Shown here: positions 52,545 through 62,405 of the stretch, piece by piece | How positions within the stretch are numbered: position 1 is the first letter of the stretch | How the letters are laid out: each line of letters starts with the position of its first letter | DNA from: Antedon mediterranea | Lineage: Eukaryota; Echinodermata; Crinoidea; Comatulida; Antedonidae | Assembly: GCF_964355755.1 (NCBI RefSeq) | Contig: NC_092679.1 | Location: 1,924,001-1,988,000, forward strand | DNA length: 64,000 nucleotides | Direction: 5' to 3' | The notes under the pieces: model-generated | Told to the model about the DNA's origin: nothing | Databases searched by the model: none | Seen by the model: the letters and a program-made list of their open reading frames with translations, nothing else | Program-made: the position numbers and the translations under genes

Positions 52545-53174
52545 AAAGCCCCATTCCCTACGTTTTTTTGATCTAATTTAAGATCACAAACTATATTTAA
52601 TGTAAAAATAATACTATATGGTCCTATTGCGATAACTTTTTTCGTCTTTAAACGGTTAAAAATGTGAAAAATAAATCGATTCTAATAATTATAGCGGCCC
52701 GCTATAAATCCCAAAATGCATTGCGCGCGGATTGATATTTTTGTTTTTCACCTGTAATTCGCCAACTTTTCGATCGATCGTGAAGCCAAAACAAATGGAA
52801 GACTCCTAACTTTTCAGCGAAAATACCGGGGTTTCCCCAATTTGTATCAACGGAGTCTGGCAAAAATAGAAAGACAATAAATGCAGCAACTATACAACGT
52901 CAGGCTAGGTATATAGCTAGCGTACGATGTTCGTACGTTATCGATGTTTACCAGCTAGGCCTACAAAACTAAGCCTAGCTAGGCTAGGCCTAAGACCGTC
53001 CACGAGAGGTCGATCGCCGCGAGCTACTTAGGTAGTGCATTGTTTTTCACTTTTTATCATAATTTACCATAAAACGTACATTTAAGACAAGGAATGACAT
53101 GGTTTAATGTTTTTAAAGTGATATATATGTATTATTTTCCAAAAAACGTCCAAAATTGCAGGGAAGGGGTCTTT
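52545..53174. mobile_element. TIR element family 2, long copy (630 bp)
   Basis: The ends are AAAGCCCCATTCCCTACG and the approximate inverse TTGCAGGGAAGGGGTCTTT. It shares long ordered similarity with 61971-62405, including TAATACTATATGGTCC, TAACTTTTTTCGTCTTTAAA and the block around GCTAGCGTAC. It also carries about 170 bp (about 52728-52905) missing from the other copy, with CATTGCGCGCGG and CGATCGATCG. A perfect palindrome AGCCTAGCTAGGCT lies near 52974-52987. The short frame at 53094-53297 starts inside it and is not supported as a gene. Confidence 0.88.
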
Positions 53175-54046
53175 AATAATGCCCTTAACTTAATCTTCAA
53201 AATTAGGCCTTTCTGTCTCGTGTCAAATCTTGGCCAAATGAAACTGCACAAAGAAGCTCTTTTTAGTATTTTGGAAAAATCCCGCATTCAAATGTAAACG
53301 AACCTTATATTTGAACAATTTCAAAGTATCAAAAGTATGGTACAAAGATTGCAGAAACAACAAACTGATAGCATCAGTTGCTATATGTTTATTCAGCAGA
53401 TAATAATGTTGAGATGAATTTACAGACTTGTCAAATAGAATGACAATAACGTCATTAACTTGATTAGAATTAAAACGTTTTACATAATAAGTTTACAGAA
53501 GAAAAAGGCTGTATTGCTGACTGGGGGCTTGGACTTCAAACATGAAAGTTAGGTAGTGGGCTTGTTGCTTGAAACCAAGTCAGGTTGGGAGCTTGAGTCA
53601 AGTTGGGGGATTGAGTCAGGTAGAGGGCGTAAGTCAAGTTGGAGGTAGCAGACTTAAGTCAGGTAGCAGACTTAAGTCAGATTGTGTTGCAATGGTCAAT
53701 GTGAACCTACCTCAACATTTAAAGTTTACCAAAATATTTAAAGCAAATGAATATATAATGAATTCAGCCTTAATGTTGTGGTTAACCATCAGTTTTTCTG
53801 CTTCTTTGTTTTTCAAGGCATTTGTTTAGAAACTAAACAATAAGGTATTTGTTACTTAGACCAACTGTGTTTGAACTTATTGTTTTCAATTAGTGTCTAT
53901 TTAATGCAGTCTCACACTCGCATACACTAAAACACTACGTTGTCTTAGTTACAATACATCTTTTTTTAAACAGGGTTTTTTTTTAACAATGAAGAGTACA
54001 AATGAAGAGACCATTGCCTGTCCCCTTAGCAGTCTATTGACACTAA

Positions 54047-54201
54047 AGCTCTGTCTAACTATCAAACTTTATGTGACAAAAAAATTGTGAATAATAATAT
54101 GGACATGATGATGTCATATTACCATATTTTAAACATATCACTACCGTATTTGGCCACATCAAACTTTTTTGTTAAAATAGTTTGATAGTGTAGACAGATC
54201 T
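54047..54201 (+). mobile_element. MITE family 1, copy 15
   Basis: The left end has a small deletion (AGCTCTGTCTAACTATCAAA). The right end is AGTTTGATAGTGTAGACAGA followed by TCT. Internal modules are diverged (CATATTTTAAAC, CGTATTTGGCC). Confidence 0.88.
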
Positions 54202-55377
54202 TAAGGTATTTTAATGTATCAACTTAATATGTAAAATTAATTTGATGTCATCCAATTATTAATGTAGACAAAAATCTACTCAAAAGTAATAACACAAAAA
54301 CACTGGAGTGAAAGTTTATCCAAGTTCCACCAATAACCTATGTACCCTGTATGTACCCATCAAAAGGTACCGGTACATTTAATATTTATTGTTGCTCTAT
54401 AGATAGAAAAAAAAAACCTCACATGAAAGGATTCCTAAATCATTCTTTAAACAAGAATGTTGTAATAATGTTTGCAGAATGTATTAATAGTTTACCATAC
54501 TGAACATTCTCAATCGACTACCACCAGACAAGGTTTAGATAAGTTACACCATTCTGAAAATGTTTATTTAACTCTAAATAACATTTATTGTCCGGATCTT
54601 ACTGATCTTTAACGCCTTATATAGTGCTCAAAATCAGCAGATTGTCAACACAATAAACACTAGTAACAAAGACTGTAAAAATAGATATTAATATCATTGT
54701 TATTAGGGCCACTAATTGATCACTTTGTAACAAATTTGTAAATATTTTAACGAGCTTCAGCGCACGTCAGCAACTTGGACTTTGCTTTAGTATGCCAAGT
54801 TTACTCAAAATACTAATTTGATAATGGATACTGTAATCTGTTAAATTATGTACTGATAGATAGATAACAAGTTCTGAGACATTGTAATCGGCTACAAGGG
54901 AAATATCGTTGTTATCAAAATATAGAATGATTCATTTACTTATATAAATATTATATTTGAACCAATATTCTTCAATAGTTAATAATTTAAAATAAGTCTG
55001 CTGCCCTCTATCTAGTGAGATTATTCAATGCTGTTTGAACTTTCAAATCCACTATTATAATTATTGTAACAATACATTGTTGATTTTGGAGATCAAAAAA
55101 AGCATACAGAATTGAATAAGTTGAAATAAAGTAGATTTGTAATATATTATAATTATATTAATATTATACAGTAAGTACCGGTACTTTACAATTAATTTTA
55201 TAAAGGCATATAAGAAATTGTAAACTATATACTGAAATTATTCAATTTTTAAACGCTAAAAAAGATGAAACCATGATTCGAACCATAATACAATGTCAGG
55301 GTTTTTTGTTAAGATTTACTTAAGGTATAATAGACCATTTGGTACCCATGTGTAATGATACTCTTGTTTTTGCCTTA

Positions 55378-55626
55378 AGCTCTGTCTACACTTTATATGA
55401 AAAACAAGGCCATTATACATGGCTACAGTCGCATGCTCAAATTTAGTGTTTACTGACCGACATATAGTGTGATGTAGAGTAGCGTATGCATGTGATGTGA
55501 TGTGACCATATATGGACATGATGATCTAAGACATCGATGTCATATCACTACCATTTTTGGGCATAATCACTACAATATTTGGGAACACTATTTTTGTCCA
55601 ACTAGTTTGATAGTGTAGACAGAGCT
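55378..55626 (+). mobile_element. MITE family 1, copy 16, with about 100 bp of extra internal sequence
   Basis: The left end AGCTCTGTCTACACT is followed by about 100 bp not seen in other copies (55393-55495). The normal body then follows (ATATGGACATGATGAT, two CATATTTGGG-like modules), and the right end GTTTGATAGTGTAGACAGAG with CT. I could not find terminal repeats on the extra segment. Confidence 0.8.
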
Positions 55627-56015
55627 AAGATAGTTTCCCCAAGGACAAAGAAAATTAAAATCCGGAAAAATGAAATTCCTTACTATATTTATCATAGAAG
55701 TTACACAATAGATTGTTCCATTCAAGGCCAAATACTCATATTTTATTCCAAAATAATTATTTTTATTGATTGATTTGTTGGGGGCTTTATTGTTTTATTA
55801 TTCTTGACTCGTGCATTGTGATCACTTAGTTAAAGTGTAATTAATGTTTAATCAATTTATAATGAAAAAAATTATGTGTTCAAACAAAGAGGATAAAAAT
55901 ACAATTGGTAAGAGATGGTTATGATGATATCATCAATATCCTAACCCTCCCACCAATCAGGTCTTTAAAAAGAAAATTAGATGATTCTTGGTATTGTATC
56001 TATAAATATTAAGTT

Positions 56016-56063
56016 CTATGATACAGTGTCACATATGTATCACATATGATACCTGTATCATAG
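56016..56063. other. Perfect 11-bp inverted repeat (hairpin)
   Basis: CTATGATACAG (56016-56026) and CTGTATCATAG (56053-56063) are exact inverse repeats separated by 26 bases that also hold two ACATATG phrases. It lies 33 bp before the 46-bp array. It could be a small element's footprint or a slippage product; no function is claimed. Confidence 0.7.
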
Positions 56064-56095
56064 GCAACAAGCCAAAACTTATCTGAAATCTATAA

Positions 56096-56466
56096 CTTAT
56101 GATCCTTCTATGCCTAATCTTATCCACAATCTAATCCTTATGATCTGATCCTCATAGGCCTAATCTTATCCACAATCTTAGCTAATCTTTATGATCCTAT
56201 CCTCCTAGGCTTAATCTTATCCACAATCTAATCCTTTTGATCCTATTCTTATAGGCCTAATCTTATCCACAATCTCATCCTTATGATCCTATCCTCATAG
56301 GCCTAATCTTATCCACAATCTAATCCTTATGATCTGATCCTCATAGACCTAAATCTTATCCACAATTTAATCCTTATGATCTGATCCTCATGGACCTAAA
56401 TCTTATATCCACAATCTAATCCTTATGATCTGATCCTCATAGACCTAAATCTTATCCACATTCTAT
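56096..56466. repeat. 46-bp tandem array, about 8 copies
   Basis: The unit runs through ATGATCTGATCCTCATAGGC, CTAATCTTATCCACAATC and TAATCCTT. Copies differ by substitutions (CTGATC/CCTATC, AGGCC/AGACC) and small indels (an extra A in CTAAATC, ATATCC). Three copies carry the TAGGCCTA palindrome. No coding potential is seen. Confidence 0.9.
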
Positions 56467-58027
56467 AGTTCTTTTTTTGTATCCCACACTTTAGTACATT
56501 TTCATAAATAAATGAACATGGCAATAAATTGTAAATACACAATATAATGAGAATGATTGTAAACCCTGATCTCCATATAAATGAAATATGATGATTAAAC
56601 TTTCAACCTATAATAATATGTTGTAAAAATGCCATTAAAATATGTATTATATTGTGCTCTATTTAAACTTAATGTCTTTTCAATGACTTTTTGACTTTTG
56701 TCGATAAATTATTTATAATTTACAAGAAAACATAAGTCATTTGTAAGTACAATGCAATCAAAAGTTTGTATTAAACAAATTAACATAAAAGCATAAATAA
56801 CAACTAAATATTAGACGTGAAATGATATATTAATCATGACATCTATTAATATTACATACACTCTGTGCTGTTGAACTACTTTCAAACGATTGTTTTTATT
56901 TGTCTTGGTCATGATAAATTTGACATACGGTAATTTAATTTGTTCAGATGACTAGTAATTCGAGATTGCAATTGGTCACTCAAAGTCTGACCAACAACGA
57001 AGATAAATGTCCAGATTGATTTTTGCCAACTTACTCTATTCTCAATCCCTGTGTGTCACACATTACCCAGTGAGTGGAATGTATACAGAGTTTTCATATT
57101 TTTTACATTATAGTGTGATGATAACATAATAGATGATAGATCAAATACAAAAGGTATGAATATTATCTTGTCTATATACTTTATTCTTGTTTTAGTTTAA
57201 TTTTGATAATTAGTATAATTACTTTTGAAAATATGAATTTTATAAAGGTTTTATCATCTTTTGTGATGGTCTTTTATTTGTTTTTACTTTGAATGAAACA
57301 TTTAAAAAAAATTTTTTTTTTTTTTCAAAATGTAACTCAAAAGTCAAAACCTACCATCGAATTTATTTCCTAGCCAGGGGCGACATAATTTAAATTTCTA
57401 TTTTTCAGTTTTATATGATAATTATTGAAAAGACCAGGTGCAAGATAGAGATAATAATCAAGATACTATGACTGCTGATTTTTCCTTTGATTGTCCGCAA
57501 CGTTCCATCTGGTCCGACTTCCTCTAGTTTCACAAAGACCGGTACCTCAATCCATGAAATCTTTTAATCCTTAAAATCTTTATTTACTTATAATAATTTG
57601 TAATATTGATTGTTCATTGGATATGTATGGTTTCCTATCTAAATGATTTATATTGTATTAAGATTTATTTGTTCCACTCGATTTCACGGTTTTAAAATTA
57701 AATCCAAATAGGTTTCAAATTGTTTGTGCTTTTGATTTTAAGATTACAAATAGAATGGTGCGGTTTAGAAAACTTCCGGTATGTATAGAAACTGTGTAAG
57801 TGTAACCGTATTAGCCTATTAAAACTCTAGCCTTTTCTCTCGATTGCTGTGCTTTATTTATACACAAGGTTTGTATATTGCTGCCGACTTTTGATGTTAC
57901 TGCCGGCACACGTTCATAAGGTTATTGTACTGTTGTAAAAATGTCTGGAGTGTGATGGGTAAAAATATATCTGTGAATAAAACCTATGTTAAACTCCTCT
58001 CCCAACTGCAAAATGGAAAAATTATAT

Positions 58028-58147
58028 TGTGTCAGTTGAGGCTTAGGGATTAGAGTAGAAACAGTCCCTGACACTAGGTCAAACTTGAACCCTGGTCCTT
58101 GGAATAAGAAGGCAAGTATGTTAACCACCAAGCTACAGCAGCTCCAC
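58028..58147 (-). mobile_element. tRNA-derived SINE family A, minus copy
   Basis: Read on the minus strand it begins GTGGAGCTGCTGTAGCTTGG, continues TGGTTAACATACTTGCCTTC, then AGGGTTCAAGTTTGACCTAG. These match the copy at 23116-23275 segment by segment, but here the B box is single. The frame on the minus strand ending near 57922 overlaps it and is not a gene. Confidence 0.8.
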
Positions 58148-59147
58148 TACTTCAGGAAATCATTGATATAATTAAGAAATTGTCCATGTGTTAATATGTT
58201 AAAAAGTACAGTCATGGCTACCCTTGCTTAATATCTATTGTTGGATGTGAATTGTTCCTGTATGGCTAAGCGGCTGTCTTATTTAGGGGTAATATAGAAT
58301 ATTGATATCTATTTTGAAGATGAGCTTTGTGTGTGGCCAACAATAGCATTTTGGATGGTATCGAAACAGCAATATACTACTATTGTACTGCAGTACTACT
58401 ATTGTACTGCAGTAACTAATTTCCACTGACCTTAATAAAAAAGGATAAAAATCAAACATTTGTAAATGTACCATGGAGAATAACTTATTTCAATTTTTTT
58501 TTAATAAGAGGCGCATTGTACACTGAATTTTTCCATAACAAATAAGTTTTTAAATTTTATTTTAAAAGAATCGAGAGGAGAATGATCATTATCTTAATCA
58601 TTTTTAAAAAGACGCAAAAAAATGTGTCCACCAAAAGTCATAAATTTATTGCATAATTATGATTATTTTGTTGATCCACAATGCTTAACAATTATTTTTT
58701 TATTGTTTTGTTGATACTTTATTTGTAAATTTGTGATAATTTACAGATAAATTCTTAATTTAGGTTTACTGTGGACGTTCCTGTTGTATTTTATTTAATA
58801 AGGCTTTGTAAAAAAATAACTGACTTCTTGCAGCACAAGTTTGACTTTTTACATAGTAGACTTGGATAAATCCGTAATTCCTGTAATATCAGTTTTAATT
58901 AATTATTTAAAACGTGTCATTAGTAAAACATTAGTGTTCAAATGTAGTTCCAAGGACATGGTTGATGGACAGGCAGAAATATGATTGAAAGGAGCCGTGG
59001 GCGAAAAAAAAATAAGGCGTTCATCGTACCCAATGTATTAATTATGGAATTTCTTTGTCTTTAGATGCAATCCATTAAAAAAAGGGATTTTTTTTCCTTA
59101 GAGATTTAGGACTTTTTATATATAGAATTCTTACTATTCGGAATGTT

Positions 59148-59272
59148 AGGCTCTGTCTACACATCAAACTAATTTGACAAAAAAAAGTGTGATATGCCCA
59201 AATATGATAGTGATATTGCCATATATGGGCACATTACATTTTTTTGTCACATGAAGTTTGATAGTGTAAACA
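59148..59272 (-). mobile_element. MITE family 1, copy 17
   Basis: The left end is GGCTCTGTCTACACATCAAA, the right end CATGAAGTTTGATAGTGTAA followed by ACA; one internal GCCCAAATATGATAGTGATA module. The open frame starting at 59194 lies largely inside it and is not a gene. It is the closest copy to the second coding exon, about 800 bp away. Confidence 0.85.
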
Positions 59273-60073
59273 AAAAGGACCAACAAAACAAAGAAAGTGA
59301 TTTTGTAAAGAAACGTTGTAATGAAAATAGCAACCTATCTATAGCTCGGGGTAAAAAGTTGGTAGAGACATATTTAATCTTTGGATTAAGATAGTTATAT
59401 CCTGATAAAAAAAACGGTAGTGGGGAAGTAAATGTGCAAAAATATAGGTTGTACGAAACGAGAGTGCGAAAGTTGAGATCTATATTCATATATAATATAG
59501 GAATACGATAAAATACTTTTATTGCAACATTTGAATTTGTTAAAGTATGCAAAGTATTATTTAAAATCCATAAAAAATATCAATTCATAGAGTGATAACA
59601 AAATGTTCATCAAAGAAACTTGAAACATGATAGTACACCTTGAACAAAGAAATTAATTTTGCGATAATGATAATTTTTCAATGGTGCCGCTTTTTAATTT
59701 AATTTTAAAATTGGAACATTTAATAAAAATGAACAAAGAAGACTTTGCAACATAATTTTCTTTTTTTAATGATAATTTTATAAAAGCATTTTAATTTAAA
59801 TATTTTAACAAATTGTTATACTGTAATTTAATCGTAATATAGTTCTTATGATGTATACGGTAATTTCTCTTCCAAACTTTTGATGTTCTATTATTTATTA
59901 TTTAAAGTTACGTTTTTTGGTTATGCAAACCGCTATGCCAACTAAAAATTGTTAGTTGTAATAATTTTATTTAGCTTTTAATTTCAATAAAAGTTTGTTA
60001 TTGGTTATGATTTTTGTCATTTTTAAAATTAAATAATTTTTAAGATTGATAGTGATATTGTTCATTTTTACAG

Positions 60074-60487
60074 GATCCCGCAGCTTTCTGTGAAAGATTA
60101 CAAGTGCCAAAACATTTAAAACAAAACTGGATGAAAGATCAATGTACCGTTTGCACCACGTCCTCCGCGCAACTCAAGCACGAAGCAGTCTCCATGGTCC
60201 AGTCACTCGAATCAACGCAAGTTAAAAAAGACCCCATGCCAGGCAAACCACCACCAACTCTAACTGGATCACGCGATTTAGCGTCTCTACAACGTTATGT
60301 ATACAGCCAACAAGGTGGCGAAAAAGACTCAAAATACCATAGACAAGTTAGACAGGGACGAGGCTATCCCAATCTTAAAGGGGCGTCGCCGGTTGTTAAA
60401 GAACAAACAAAGAAATACCTGGAAGAGAATTTTCCTGGAAATCATAGTAAAGCACAATTGGCTGCATTGATCGCCCAAAGACAGCAG
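60074..60487 (+). CDS. KIF26: KIF26-like kinesin, second coding exon
   Basis: The exon is 138 codons, starting in phase 0 after TTTTTACAG and ending in phase 0 at CAG|GTAAGA, a near-consensus donor. It opens with DPAAFCERLQVPKHLK, then has CTVC and QLKHEAVSMVQSLE. This matches the order in vertebrate KIF26 proteins: DPAF, KLQVP, CxxC, then QLKQEAIQMVLTLE. The CTVC pair (residues 95 and 98 of the shorter joined form) would complete a four-cysteine site with C45/C48 of the previous exon. After that come a Pro-rich linker, a basic Gln/Arg-rich region, and an Ala/Gln-rich end (residues near KAQLAALIAQRQQ) that may be helical; I do not recognise these later parts. The GTG at 60104 is not a start, because the frame continues upstream to the acceptor. 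The motor domain is not in this window. Confidence 0.85.
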
Positions 60488-60730
60488 GTAAGACCCAAAG
60501 TTTACACTTCCTTCAATGTAATACATCTGGTATATAATAAGCCTGCCCCTAATTTTAGGCTTATAACCATGTAAAAGTATTAACAAACTAGAGGGTACTC
60601 CGAGAGTACAAACCTCCGCCTACTGTAAAATTCCCCTACATAAAATGCCCCCTGAATATATTTTTTTTCACATTTTTTTTTATTAGTTCTAAGTGTAAAT
60701 ATGTTAACTGCACACTACAAAGTTGTGGAT

Positions 60731-60800
60731 GACAGTGTGGTGTAATGGTTATGTATCCAGCCTCTCACAGTTGAGATCGCTGGTTCAAGTCCCACTGAGG
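60731..60800 (+). other. tRNA-like sequence inside the composite element
   Basis: GACAGTGTGGTGTAATGGTT then ATGTATCCAG and GGTTCAAGTCCCACTGAGG look like a decayed tRNA with A and B boxes. The acceptor ends do not pair well by eye and it is embedded in a repeat, so I call it a tRNA-derived promoter module rather than a functional tRNA. Confidence 0.5.
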
Positions 60801-61105
60801 TTTTTTTTTTTTTTTATTATTAGTTTTTTATTTTTTTTTTTATAGTTTTTTGTGGACCTTGATCTTTGACCCTGACCCTTCAAAATTTAACCACAATTAT
60901 ATGATGTGTCATTGATCATTGTGGCTAAGTTTGGTGAGAATCGGATAAAAACTGTGGTCTCTATGCAGTAAAACAGTTTTTTGTTAGTTGTGACCTTGAC
61001 CTATGACCTTTCCCCCTCAAATTCGAACTCGTCCAAGCTTTTGGGGCATAGATCATTGTGTCCAAATTTGGTGAGAATCGGATAAAAACTGTGGCCTCCA
61101 GGCTG

Positions 61106-61156
61106 TTCACAGACACACACACAAACACCCCCACAAACACACACACACACAAACAT
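61106..61156. repeat. (AC)n microsatellite, imperfect
   Basis: ACACACACACAAACACCCCC and further CACACACACACAAACA near the 3' end of the composite element. It lies where such elements usually carry a simple repeat. Confidence 0.9.
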
Positions 61157-61970
61157 ACAGGGGTGAAAACATAACCTCCTTGGCGGAGGTAATTACTGTG
61201 GTGTTAGTAGCTATACATAAAAATGATATAGCCATTGTGCTGTTTCTTTTTCAACTTTTTTTGATCTTCTAAACATTTACATTTACACAAATGTGGTGTT
61301 AGTAACCATACATGATAATTATATAAATTCTTTTTTTTTTTTATTTTCTTCTAAACATTTACTTTTTACTCTAAAAGTTTGTATCAGAAGCAAATGCATC
61401 GATGCTGATCGGTTTGTTGAGATAATCATCATCCTGTCACTTCCATAATCTTGTACATATCAAGCATTAGAAAGAGTCTTCTTCTCAACAATAGTCGTTT
61501 ATAGGTCTCTTATGGTTGTCTTTCTTCCCAACAATCGTACTAGTTATTGCCATTGTTCCAGCATTACGCATTTAAAGTTATGGATTGCAGTAAACATTGC
61601 TTAACCTCAACGCCCAAGATTACGCCTTCAAGGCCGTAATAATTTCTAATTGAAAATAACTCATCAAATTGATTCTTAAAGATCACATTTTGATCTGTGA
61701 ATTGTGCCAGTATTATAGCAATTAATTAATTATATAAACATGTTTGTTATTTTTTTCATGATGTTTTTTTCATCAAAATTAAAAGAGGCTATTGATGATT
61801 TAAAAAAAATAATAGTTTGTTTTCTTTTCCATATAATAAAAGACAAATAAATTACAGCACAACTTTAGCACAACTTTTTTAAGTGACCTACTTTTTTCTT
61901 GTTTTTTGATGCATGAAGCTTTTTGTGAGATTTGATTTGTATAAGCTTTAAAAGAAAAAAAACTTTCTTT

Positions 61971-62405
61971 AAAGACACCTTCCCTACGTTTTATAGATCT
62001 AATTTAAGATCACTAACTAAATTAATGTAAAAATAATACTATATGGTCCCATTGGGATAACTTTTTTCGTCTTTAAATGGTTAAAAATGTGAAAAATAAG
62101 TTGATTCTAATAATGATAGCGGCCCATTATGAATCCCAATAGATATAGCTAGCGTACAATGTTCGTACGTTACCGATGTTTACCAGCTAGGCCTACAAAA
62201 CTAAGCCTAGCTAGGCTAGGCCTAAAGACCGTACACGAGAGGTCATTCGCCGCGAGCTACTTAGGTAGTGCATTGTTTCTCACTTTTTATCATAATTTAC
62301 CATAAAACGTATATTTAAGACAAGGAATGACCTGGTTTAATGTTTTTAAAGTAATAATATGTATTATTTTTACAAAAGGTCACAAATTGTAGGGAAGGTG
62401 TCTTT
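61971..62405. mobile_element. TIR element family 2, internally deleted copy (435 bp)
   Basis: The ends are AAAGACACCTTCCCTAC and TGTAGGGAAGGTGTCTTT, nearly exact inverse repeats. The body aligns with 52545-53174 but lacks its middle segment; the junction lies near 62138, between GAATCCCA and ATAGATATAGC. Flanks are TTT/AAA, so the target may be TTAA or TA. Confidence 0.88.

Larger units (their letters stand above)
5055..60073 (+). other. KIF26: Large KIF26-like intron, about 55 kb
   Basis: It is bounded by GTTAGA at 5055 (or GTTGCC at 5043) and TTTTTACAG ending at 60073. Both flanking exons are in phase 0 and join into one KIF26-like reading frame, which is the main evidence that the stretch is a single intron. 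I saw no other coding exon in it on either strand. It is packed with MITEs, SINEs, other terminal-inverted-repeat elements and tandem arrays, listed one by one. An unrecognised small alternative exon or non-coding RNA inside it cannot be excluded. Confidence 0.75.
46580..60073. other. Intron segment before the second coding exon
   Basis: No gene is seen. Besides the listed repeats there is a short array of AAGTCAGGTAGCAGACTT-like phrases at 53575-53690, an AATA-rich tail at 52308-52340 that may end a degraded retroposon, a homopolymer A/T tract at 57302-57326, and a duplicated CTACTATTGTACTGCAGTA at 58377-58415. The approach to the acceptor at 60073 is ordinary T-rich intron. Confidence 0.5.
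60586..61196 (+). mobile_element. Composite SINE/LINE-tail-like element
   Basis: It starts just after the second coding exon's donor with ACTCCGAGAGTACAAACCTC. A tRNA-like core lies at 60731-60800 (GTGTGGTGTAATGGTTA, then GGTTCAAGTCC, a fitting B box), followed by T runs. Next are two diverged units of about 130 bp, each with TTGGTGAGAATCGGATAAAA at about 60938 and 61069. Then come an (AC)n tract and an end GTGAAAACATAACCTCCTTG followed by GCGGAGGTAA. Such an end resembles 3' termini of RTE-type LINEs and the SINEs that borrow them; this family link is from memory. The left ACCTCCGCC mirrors GGCGGAGGT at the right. Confidence 0.7.

Noticed and set aside
60104-60574. A stand-alone 156-codon gene starting at GTG 60104.
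   Set aside because: The frame extends upstream to a splice acceptor at 60073, and KIF26 similarity begins at 60074. After 60487 a near-consensus donor follows and the similarity ends.
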